NCBI GenBank assembly: GCA_964575225.1
Contig: CAZNQW010000187.1
Coordinates: forward strand, 1 to 7,879
Direction: 5' to 3'
Source: CAZNQW01 sp964575225
GTDB taxonomy: Bacteria > Chloroflexota > Anaerolineae > JAAYZQ01
Length of the DNA stretch: 7,879 bases
Of this stretch, positions 1 to 5,115 are shown piece by piece (the first letter of the stretch is position 1; each line of letters begins with the position of its first letter). A model generated the notes under the pieces. That model saw only the letters and a program-made list of their open reading frames with translations. It ran no database searches and was not told the origin of the DNA. The position numbers and the translations under genes are program-made.

Positions 1-108
1 GCGATGGATCGTCGGGGTAATCGTGCATGGGTGGAGGGCATGGCGGCTCAGCCCGCCAGATCCCGCACGAGCTTTTTTAGAGTGCGCGCCGCAGAAGCGG
101 GGATTGTG

Positions 109-131
109 GGGGCCGGTTTGAAACCGGCCCC
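109..131. repeat. Palindromic repeat, GGCCGGTTT core
   Basis: Eleven bases (GGGGCCGGTTT, 109-119) are followed by one central G and then the exact reverse complement (121-131), a perfect odd palindrome. The left flank ATTGTG (103-108) resembles the ATTGTAGGGG flank of the copies at 271 and 5091, which suggests one family with shared arms and different centres. Its role is unknown. It could be a non-autonomous mobile palindrome (REP/MITE-like) or a transcription-termination or cruciform element. The single-base loop favours a DNA palindrome over a good RNA hairpin. Confidence 0.75.
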
Positions 132-137
132 TGCAGG

Positions 138-153
138 ACCTGGTCGCCCAGGT
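138..153. repeat. Short inverted repeat ACCTGG-TCGC-CCAGGT
   Basis: A perfect 6-bp stem (138-143 with 148-153) encloses the 4-base loop TCGC, only 6 bases after the preceding palindrome. It has no T-tract and is not a convincing terminator. I read it as another unit of the palindrome cluster upstream of dnaG. Being short, it could be chance in a GC-rich sequence. Confidence 0.5.
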
Positions 154-215
154 TTGGTTGTCCGATGGTTGTGGGCGCGGGGTTCCTCGCCTCTACCTTG
201 CCAGGGCCGGTGCAT

Positions 216-241
216 GTGGACCCCCGGTTCGAGGGGCCCAC
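216..241. repeat. Imperfect inverted repeat
   Basis: Arms 216-224 (GTGGACCCC) and 233-241 (GGGGCCCAC) pair over nine positions with one A/C mismatch (220/237), leaving an 8-base loop. No T-run follows. It lies in the same palindrome cluster as its neighbours but with a different core. Confidence 0.55.
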
Positions 242-273
242 GAATGGGCGGCGACCAAAAGACTGGCGGCATT

Positions 274-301
274 GTAGGGGCGACGCATGCGTCGCCCGTA
301 C
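274..301. repeat. Palindromic repeat, GGGCGACGCATGCGTCGCCC core
   Basis: Positions 278-297 form a perfect 20-bp palindrome. One mismatch further out (277/298), the outer bases GTA/TAC pair again, giving a 28-bp imperfect palindrome. The left flank ATTGTAGGGGCG (271-282) recurs exactly at 5091-5102, and the 20-bp core recurs with one change at 4039-4058. This is the clearest member of the dispersed family in the window. A multicopy intergenic palindrome is certain in form; its mechanism of spread is not visible. Confidence 0.85.
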
Positions 302-322
302 CGAAATCCACCTCCCTGGCGC

Positions 323-350
323 ATGGGGCGCCCGGCTTTGGCGGGCCCAT
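323..350. repeat. Inverted repeat overlapping the dnaG -35 box
   Basis: ATGGG (323-327) pairs with CCCAT (346-350). Inside it, after an unpaired GCG, CCCG (331-334) pairs with CGGG (342-345) around a GCTTTGG loop. The proposed -35 hexamer of the dnaG promoter (TTGGCG, 338-343) sits in the loop and 3' arm. The repeat may therefore have supplied, or may modulate, that promoter element; this is inference. Confidence 0.5.
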
Positions 351-366
351 CGTTTTGTGGTAGAAT
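338..366 (+). promoter_or_regulatory. Sigma-70 promoter of the dnaG-rpoD operon
   Basis: TTGGCG (338-343) and TAGAAT (361-366) are separated by exactly 17 bases and match the -35/-10 consensus at 4/6 and 5/6. Transcription would begin near 373, giving a leader of about 135 nt before the dnaG ATG at 508. No other promoter of similar quality lies between here and the gene. The leader shows no structure I recognise as a riboswitch. Confidence 0.7.
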
Positions 367-507
367 ACTTCCTGTGACAAGGCATTTGCCGCATCCAAAA
401 GACACACCGTCCATTCTGTGCTCCAGTCAGCGGTCACGACCTATACCCAGAGCACCTCGCTCCCCTGCATCAGTGCGCTCAGTGGGCTGGAGCCTTGGTT
501 GGTTGCC

Positions 508-2451
508 ATGAGTGTGGTTGAAGAGATCAAGAACCGCCTGGACATTGTCGAGGTCCTCAGGCCCTATGTGCGCCTCACCAAAGCGGGGCGCAATTACAAG
601 GGGCTGTGCCCGTTCCATTCGGAAAAGACCCCTTCCTTCGTGGTGTTTCCCGAAACGGGCACCTGGCACTGCTTTGGCGCCTGCGGGACGGGTGGGGACG
701 TCTTTACCTTTTTGATGAAGCAGGAAAACCTCGACTTTGGCGAGGCGCTGAGAACCCTGGCAGCGCGGGCCGGGGTCGAGCTGGAGCCCATGAATCCCGA
801 AGCTGCCGAGGGCGAAAAGCGGCTGGGACTCCTGCGCGAGATCAACCAAGCAGCGGCGACCTATTATCACCACCTGTTGCTGAACGCCGACGAGGCCGCC
901 CGCGCCCGCGCCTACCTAGAGAACCGCGGGCTCTCGCGCGACACGATCGACCGCTTTCAACTGGGCTACGCCTTGGATCAATGGGACGCCCTGCTCAAAT
1001 ATCTGACCGAAAAGGGCTATGCCCTGGACGATCTCTTGGAAGTGGGCTTGGTCGTCGAGCGCGATCGAGGTTCGGGGGCCTACGACCGCTTTCGAAAGCG
1101 GATCCTATTCCCCATTCGAGATCACCGCGGCCAGACCATTGGCTTTGGGGGGCGCGTGCTCGATGACGGCGTGCCTAAATACCTGAACTCGCCCCAGACG
1201 CCCTTGTTCGACAAGAGCAGCGTGCTCTTTGGCCTGGATCTGGCCAAACAGGGGATCCGCACCGGCGGCGAGGCCGTCATCGTCGAAGGCTATATGGACG
1301 TGTTGATGGCCCACCAATTTGGCATCAACAACGTCGTGGCCCAGATGGGCACGGCCCTGACCGAGGCCCAGCTCCGGGCCCTGAAACGACACACCCAGCG
1401 GTTCGTGCTGGCCCTGGACTCGGACGCCGCCGGCGACCAGGCCACCCTGCGGGGGCTGGACGTGGCGCGGCAGGTGTTGGATCGAGAGCTGGTGCCGGTA
1501 CCCACGGCCCGCGGACTGATCCAGTTCGAGGAGCGACTGGCGGCCGACATCCGTATCGTCTCGCTGCCGCCGGGCCTGGATCCCGATGAGGTGATCCGCG
1601 AGAGCCCGTCCCATTGGGCGCAGTTGATCGCCGGCGCCAAGCCGATCATGGACTATTATTTTGACGCCCTCACCGCCGACCTCGACTTGAGTTCGGCCAA
1701 GGGCAAGGCCGAAGCAGTCCGCGCCCTGGGCCCGCTGATCGCCGAAATTGGCGACCGCGTCCAACGCGCCCACTACTTGCAACAGCTTTCGCGCATGGTT
1801 CAGGTGGACGAGCGCACGTTGTGGGAGCAGATCCGCCAGGCGACCGGGCAGAGCGCCAAGCCCCGGGCGCCAAGGCCGATCACGCCGATAGACGCGCCCA
1901 AAAAGCGTTCGCTAGACCTGGATGAGCAGTGCCTGGCCTTTGCTCTGTTTTATCCCGATCTGTTGGCCGAGACGGACGCGGCCCTGCAAGCCTGTCAGGA
2001 AGCGCCCTTGCGCGCCGACGACCTGATCCGGCCCGAGGATCGGGCGCTGTTTGAGGCCTGGCGATCGTGGTTGGCCGAGGGCGGTGCCTTGGACCCCCGG
2101 GCGGATTTTACCGACACGGTCGATGCCGCCTTGCAGGAGCGCATCCAGAGCCTGATCCAGTTTCAAAGCGACCAGCCCGAGGTGGCCGAGGATCTATTGC
2201 GCAGCCAGATGTTGGATGCCGCCTTTCGCTTGCGGCTGAGGAACCTGCGCCGCCAGTATCACGAGATCCAGTTTCTCCAGGATGATGCTCGCACTCAGGA
2301 AACGCGGGAGATGCTCAGGAGCTACATGCAACTGAATATCCAGATCACCGCACGAATCGGTCGCCTGGAAAAGGCCGTCAACGAACGGACCCTGGCTGGC
2401 AGGCGACAGCGACAGGACGCCCCGGTCCGGGTGCCCCTTTCTTCAGAATGA
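508..2451 (+). CDS. dnaG: DNA primase DnaG
   Basis: Makes the RNA primers for lagging-strand and initiation synthesis at the replication fork, working with the DnaB helicase. The 647-residue product has the full bacterial architecture. The N-terminal zinc domain (about 1-100) carries CPFH (Cys34, His37) and HCFGAC (Cys55, Cys59). The catalytic core includes FPIRDHRGQTIGFGGR and a TOPRIM domain with Glu260 in EGYMDV and Asp304/Asp306 in ALDSDAAG. A helical C-terminal domain from about residue 470 resembles the helicase-interacting domain. The second cysteine pair is spaced C-x3-C instead of the common C-x2-C. I chose ATG 508 because homology starts at MSVVEEIKNRLDIVEVLRPY; an in-frame GTG at 418 would add 30 residues unlike any primase. 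No good Shine-Dalgarno precedes 508. It is first in an operon with rpoD, which it overlaps by 4 nt. Confidence 0.97.
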   Translation: MSVVEEIKNRLDIVEVLRPYVRLTKAGRNYKGLCPFHSEKTPSFVVFPETGTWHCFGACGTGGDVFTFLMKQENLDFGEALRTLAARAGVELEPMNPEAAEGEKRLGLLREINQAAATYYHHLLLNADEAARARAYLENRGLSRDTIDRFQLGYALDQWDALLKYLTEKGYALDDLLEVGLVVERDRGSGAYDRFRKRILFPIRDHRGQTIGFGGRVLDDGVPKYLNSPQTPLFDKSSVLFGLDLAKQGIRTGGEAVIVEGYMDVLMAHQFGINNVVAQMGTALTEAQLRALKRHTQRFVLALDSDAAGDQATLRGLDVARQVLDRELVPVPTARGLIQFEERLAADIRIVSLPPGLDPDEVIRESPSHWAQLIAGAKPIMDYYFDALTADLDLSSAKGKAEAVRALGPLIAEIGDRVQRAHYLQQLSRMVQVDERTLWEQIRQATGQSAKPRAPRPITPIDAPKKRSLDLDEQCLAFALFYPDLLAETDAALQACQEAPLRADDLIRPEDRALFEAWRSWLAEGGALDPRADFTDTVDAALQERIQSLIQFQSDQPEVAEDLLRSQMLDAAFRLRLRNLRRQYHEIQFLQDDARTQETREMLRSYMQLNIQITARIGRLEKAVNERTLAGRRQRQDAPVRVPLSSE

Positions 2452-3731
2452 GCAAGAACCGGCAGGTGCGCACAACCAATATGGATAGAACCCAAGAGCG
2501 TTTTTCCAACCACAGAGATATAGAGTCCATGGACGATCCGATCCCTGAGACAAACATGGAGGAAGATGGCGCTGCGCTGCGAAGCCTCTTTGAGGATCTG
2601 GACATCGCCTGGCAAGAGGGTGAAAACGAAGAACCCCAGATGATGGATCTTCGGGCCGTTGAGGAAGAGCTGGATCTGGTGAATGACGAACCCCTGGAAA
2701 AGCTCGAAAGCGCCGTGGGCGCCAGCAGCGACCCGGTGCGCATGTACTTGCGCGAAATCGGCAAGGTCCCTCTGCTCTCGGCCCAGGACGAGGTTGTGTT
2801 GGCTCAGGCCATTCTTGATGGCGATCGAGCCGCTTTGGAGTTGGCGGAAAAGGATTCCGCACCCGAAGAGGAGCACGCTCTGCTCGAGGCCTCGATCCAG
2901 GCAGGGAACGCGGCGCGCCGTCGGTTGGCCGAGGCGAACCTGCGCCTGGTCGTCAGCGTGGCCAAACGCTATATCGGTCGCGGCATGTCCCTCCTCGATC
3001 TGATCCAGGAAGGCAACATCGGCCTGATGAAGGCCGTCGAAAAGTTTGACCATACCATGGGCTACAAGTTCTCCACCTATGCCACCTGGTGGATTCGTCA
3101 GGCCATCAGCCGGGCCATCGCCGATCAGGCGCGCACCATCCGTATCCCGGTCCACATGGTAGAGACCATCAGCCACCTGATCCGCACTCAACGGCGGCTA
3201 CAACAGGAACTGGGGCGCGACGCCACCCCCGAGGACGTGGCCCTCGACCCCGAAATGGCCAGCTCCGTGGGCCTTGATGAGGCGGACCGGGAGGCGATCC
3301 AGGCCGCGATCCTGGCGGAAGAACGCCTGGATCCGATTCTGGCGCGCAAGCTGCGGCGCGCCGCCAATCGCGTCGAGCAGATCATCCGCATTTCTCAGGA
3401 GCCCATGTCGTTAGAGACGCCGGTGGGCACCGAAGAGGACAGCTATCTGGGCGATTTCATCAAGGATGAGACCATGCCCGAGCCGGACGACGCCGCCTCC
3501 AAGCAGCTCATGGCCGAACAACTGCGCGTCATCCTGAACTCGCTGAACCGGCGCGAGCGCCAGGTGCTGGAGATGCGGTTCGGGCTCAAAGATGGCCAGA
3601 GCCACACACTGGAGGAGGTGGGCCAGGCCTTTGGCGTCACCCGGGAGCGCATTCGGCAGATCGAGGCCAAGGCCCTGCGAAAACTCAGGCATCCCCTGCG
3701 CAGCCGCAAGCTCCGTGACTACCTGGGGTAA
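2448..3731 (+). CDS. rpoD: Primary RNA polymerase sigma factor RpoD/SigA
   Basis: Housekeeping sigma factor that directs RNA polymerase to -35/-10 promoters. In the 427-residue product, a long acidic N-terminus (about 1-90) is followed by region 1.2 (DPVRMYLREIGKVPLL, about 95-128). Region 2 (about 157-237) includes the core-binding segment around SLLDLIQEGNIGLMKAVEKF and the -10 reading helix YATWWIRQAI. Region 3 runs to about 340 and region 4 from about 355 to 420, with the -35 helix-turn-helix GVTRERIRQIEAKALRKLRHP-type motif. Region 3 carries roughly 34 extra residues between PEDVAL and VEQIIRISQEP. Ser221 stands where many sigma factors have Thr (QAITR). ATG 2448 overlaps the dnaG stop (ATGA), suggesting coupled translation. 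ATG 2481, behind AGGTG (2464-2468), and ATG 2529 are possible alternative starts, since the first residues are not conserved. Confidence 0.97.
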   Translation: MSKNRQVRTTNMDRTQERFSNHRDIESMDDPIPETNMEEDGAALRSLFEDLDIAWQEGENEEPQMMDLRAVEEELDLVNDEPLEKLESAVGASSDPVRMYLREIGKVPLLSAQDEVVLAQAILDGDRAALELAEKDSAPEEEHALLEASIQAGNAARRRLAEANLRLVVSVAKRYIGRGMSLLDLIQEGNIGLMKAVEKFDHTMGYKFSTYATWWIRQAISRAIADQARTIRIPVHMVETISHLIRTQRRLQQELGRDATPEDVALDPEMASSVGLDEADREAIQAAILAEERLDPILARKLRRAANRVEQIIRISQEPMSLETPVGTEEDSYLGDFIKDETMPEPDDAASKQLMAEQLRVILNSLNRRERQVLEMRFGLKDGQSHTLEEVGQAFGVTRERIRQIEAKALRKLRHPLRSRKLRDYLG

Positions 3732-3736
3732 AGAAT

Positions 3737-3765
3737 TTGACACAAATCGGCGGGACAAGTATAAT
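3737..3765 (+). promoter_or_regulatory. Perfect consensus sigma-70 promoter for tRNA-Asn
   Basis: TTGACA (3737-3742), a 17-base spacer and TATAAT (3760-3765) match the consensus at all 12 hexamer positions. The -35 begins 6 bases after the rpoD stop codon. The predicted start near 3772 leaves a leader of only about five bases before the tRNA, so 5' maturation would remove very little. No terminator separates it from rpoD. Confidence 0.9.
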
Positions 3766-3776
3766 TGGCGTCGCAA

Positions 3777-3849
3777 TCCTCGGTAGCTCAATAGGCAGAG
3801 CGGCCGGCTGTTAACCGGTTGGCTGTAGGTTCAAGTCCTACCCGAGGAG
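3777..3849 (+). tRNA. tRNA-Asn (anticodon GUU)
   Basis: A full cloverleaf can be folded by hand. The acceptor stem TCCTCGG (3777-3783) pairs perfectly with CCGAGGA (3842-3848). The D stem is GCTC/GAGC (3786-3789 with 3798-3801). The anticodon stem 3803-3807/3815-3819 has one G-T pair, and its loop CTGTTAA has anticodon GTT at 3810-3812. The variable loop has five bases. The T stem GTAGG/CCTAC (3825-3829 with 3837-3841) has loop TTCAAGT. The discriminator base is G3849. The 3' CCA is not encoded (CTG follows), so a CCA-adding enzyme must complete it. It has its own promoter and terminator but may also be read from the dnaG-rpoD transcript. Confidence 0.96.
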
Positions 3850-3863
3850 CTGGAGGACCAAGG

Positions 3864-3890
3864 CTCCTGCCCTTTCGGGCGGGAGTTTTT
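3864..3890 (+). terminator. Rho-independent terminator after tRNA-Asn
   Basis: The stem CTCCTGCCC (3864-3872) pairs over nine bases with GGGCGGGAG (3877-3885), including one T-G pair, around the loop TTTC. Five T residues follow directly (3886-3890). It ends the tRNA unit and probably the dnaG-rpoD operon too, as no terminator is seen between rpoD and the tRNA. Confidence 0.92.
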
Positions 3891-3969
3891 CGTTTGGATG
3901 CGCCCCTACGAGTTTCGTCTCAGATGCGCATGGTAGGACCGACGCATTCTGGGAATGGGCGCCTGCCAG

Positions 3970-4004
3970 GGGCGCGGCATGCCGTTTTGCCGCAGGTTGC
4001 GCCC
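3970..4004. repeat. Nested inverted repeat with GGCATGCC core
   Basis: GCGGCA (3974-3979) is complementary to TGCCGC (3988-3993), and CGGCATGCCG (3975-3984) is itself a perfect 10-bp palindrome. The flanks GGGCGC (3970-3975) and GCGCCC (3999-4004) are also complementary. The arms resemble the GGGGCG arms of the other palindromes, with a different centre. It lies in the roughly 200-base gap between the tRNA terminator and the asparaginase promoter, where I see no gene. Confidence 0.45.
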
Positions 4005-4038
4005 GCACGAGGGCTGTATGGCGCTGGCGGCCCTGTTC

Positions 4039-4058
4039 GGGCGACGCATGAGTCGCCC
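4039..4058. repeat. Second copy of the 20-bp GGGCGACGCATG palindrome
   Basis: Identical to the palindrome at 278-297 except for A instead of C at 4051, which breaks one pair of the dyad. It lacks the GTA/TAC outer arms of the first copy, so it looks older or truncated. It sits about 37 bases before the -35 of the asparaginase promoter. A fragment CGCCCCTACG at 3901-3910 resembles another decayed arm. Confidence 0.75.
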
Positions 4059-4094
4059 ACGTCCCACAGAGAACAGACCAGCACGGCCTGCACT

Positions 4095-4123
4095 TTGACG
4101 TTCCACCCCGACTCGGCTACAAT
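4095..4123 (+). promoter_or_regulatory. Sigma-70 promoter of the asparaginase gene
   Basis: TTGACG (4095-4100) and TACAAT (4118-4123) lie 17 bases apart, each one base off consensus. The predicted transcription start near 4130 gives a leader of about 38 nt that includes the ribosome binding site at 4155-4160. Confidence 0.82.
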
Positions 4124-4154
4124 GCAGCGGCTGTGTCATTCTTTCCAACACGCG

Positions 4155-4160
4155 AAAGGA
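4155..4160 (+). promoter_or_regulatory. Ribosome binding site AAAGGA
   Basis: AAAGGA ends 7 bases before ATG 4168 and 4 bases before the adjacent in-frame GTG 4165. The spacing favours the ATG as the start of the asparaginase. Confidence 0.7.
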
Positions 4161-4167
4161 CCATGTG

Positions 4168-5067
4168 ATGCGACCATCGATCATCGTGCACGGAGGAGCC
4201 TGGGATATCCCAGACGACCAACTGGAGGCCCACCGCCTGGGCACGCGCCGCGCCGCCGAGACCGGATGGAAGGTCCTAGCCGGCGGCGGCTCGGCGCGGG
4301 ACGCCGTCGAAGCAGCTATCGTCGTCATGGAGGACGACGAGACCTTTGACGCCGGACGGGGCGCCTTTCTGAACGCCGACGGTCAGGTGGAGCTGGATGC
4401 CGGATTTATGGACGGCACCGACCTGAGCGTGGGGGCGGTGGCGGGCGTGCAGTTCATCCGAAATCCCATCAGCCTGGCCCGGGCGGTGATGGAAAAGAGC
4501 GAGCACGTGCTGCTCATCGCCCAGGGGGCGCAGCGTTTTGCCCAAAAGATGGGCTTTCCCTCGTGCGACCTGACCGATCTGGCCGTGCCCCGCGAATTCG
4601 CCCGCTGGCAAAAGCTCTTGTACGACCGGACCTATTCGGCCCGCACATCCTTTGCGGGCCCGGGCGATACGGTGGGCTGCGTGGCCCTAGATCGCTCGGG
4701 CCACGTCGCCGCAGGCACATCGACGGGAGGCATCCCAAACAAGATGCCGGGGCGCGTCGGCGACGTGCCGATGGTGGGCTGTGGCTTTTACGCCGATGAC
4801 GAATTGGGCGGCGCTTCGACCACCGGCTGGGGCGAAGCCATCGCCAAGGTCATCCTGGCGCGGCTGGCCCTGCACTTCCTGCACGATCTCCAGGATCCCC
4901 ATGCCGCCGCCCAAGCGGCCATTCGGACCCTGGTCGACAAGGCCCAGGGCCACGGCGGGACCATCTTGCTATCGCCCGATGGGCGGCCCGGCTGGTATTT
5001 CAACACGCCCCACATGGCTTTTGCCTACCGATCGGCCGATATGGATCAGGTCTGCGTCGGATTCTGA
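4168..5067 (+). CDS. iaaA: Isoaspartyl peptidase / plant-type L-asparaginase (Ntn hydrolase)
   Basis: Predicted to hydrolyse beta-aspartyl (isoaspartyl) dipeptides and L-asparagine, in degradation of damaged proteins and nitrogen recovery. The family is made as an inactive precursor that cleaves itself into alpha and beta chains. The 299 residues match the usual length of about 300-320. Visible signatures are the N-terminal IIVHGGAW, the FDAGRGAFLNADGQVELDAGFMDG region, and GDTVGCVALD, whose Thr168 should be the autocleavage site and new N-terminal nucleophile. These are followed by AAGTSTGG and NKMPGRVGDVPMVGCG (substrate and metal loops) and a TTGWGEAIAK segment. No signal peptide is seen, so it should be cytoplasmic. 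It is a single-gene unit with its own promoter, convergent to the phosphorylase gene. Substrate preference between isoaspartyl peptide and asparagine cannot be read from sequence. The symbol is borrowed from the E. coli family member. Confidence 0.93.
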   Translation: MRPSIIVHGGAWDIPDDQLEAHRLGTRRAAETGWKVLAGGGSARDAVEAAIVVMEDDETFDAGRGAFLNADGQVELDAGFMDGTDLSVGAVAGVQFIRNPISLARAVMEKSEHVLLIAQGAQRFAQKMGFPSCDLTDLAVPREFARWQKLLYDRTYSARTSFAGPGDTVGCVALDRSGHVAAGTSTGGIPNKMPGRVGDVPMVGCGFYADDELGGASTTGWGEAIAKVILARLALHFLHDLQDPHAAAQAAIRTLVDKAQGHGGTILLSPDGRPGWYFNTPHMAFAYRSADMDQVCVGF

Positions 5068-5090
5068 GGCAGGCCGACCATGGATGCCCG

Positions 5091-5102
5091 ATTGTAGGGG
5101 CG
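5091..5102. repeat. Arm fragment ATTGTAGGGGCG of the palindrome family
   Basis: Twelve bases identical to 271-282, in the 48-base gap between the convergent asparaginase and phosphorylase stops. The following bases do not complete the same palindrome. It is either a decayed copy or a member with another core. No intrinsic terminator with a T-tract is visible for either convergent gene in this gap. Confidence 0.5.
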
Positions 5103-5115
5103 CCGTCGGTCGCGG

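Larger units (their letters stand above)
1..337. other. Intergenic region rich in palindromes, no credible gene
   Basis: No reading frame here looks like a real protein. The open frames on both strands run through the palindromes, and their translations contain typical repeat-derived strings (GFKPAP, GDACVA, ATHASP) instead of a conserved fold. At least five palindromes lie between 109 and 350 and are listed separately. A sixth, more degenerate one may lie around 174-191 (GGCGCGGGGTTCCTCGCC). Positions 1-100 show nothing I can name: there is a T-run at 73-78 but no strong GC stem directly before it, so I do not call a terminator. The gene to the left is outside the window. Confidence 0.7.

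Noticed and set aside
109..350. CRISPR array
   Set aside because: The palindromes are not identical to each other, and spacing is irregular. There are no cas genes in the window.
4..437. Overlapping open frames on both strands in the first 440 bases
   Set aside because: They translate through palindromes, giving repeat-derived strings such as GFKPAP and ATHASP. A minus-strand ending of KKLVRDLAG looks protein-like, but the rest of that frame is repeat sequence.
418..507. GTG at 418 as the dnaG start, adding 30 residues
   Set aside because: The extension has no resemblance to primase N-termini, while MSVVEEIKNRLDIVEVL from 508 matches the family start.
2322..3191. A 289-codon open frame on the minus strand across the dnaG end and rpoD
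   Set aside because: It is antisense to two certain genes, has no domain resemblance, and is best explained as a codon-composition shadow.
4165..4167. GTG as the asparaginase start
   Set aside because: It sits only 4 bases after AAAGGA, while the adjacent ATG at 4168 has the better 7-base spacing. The difference is one residue.
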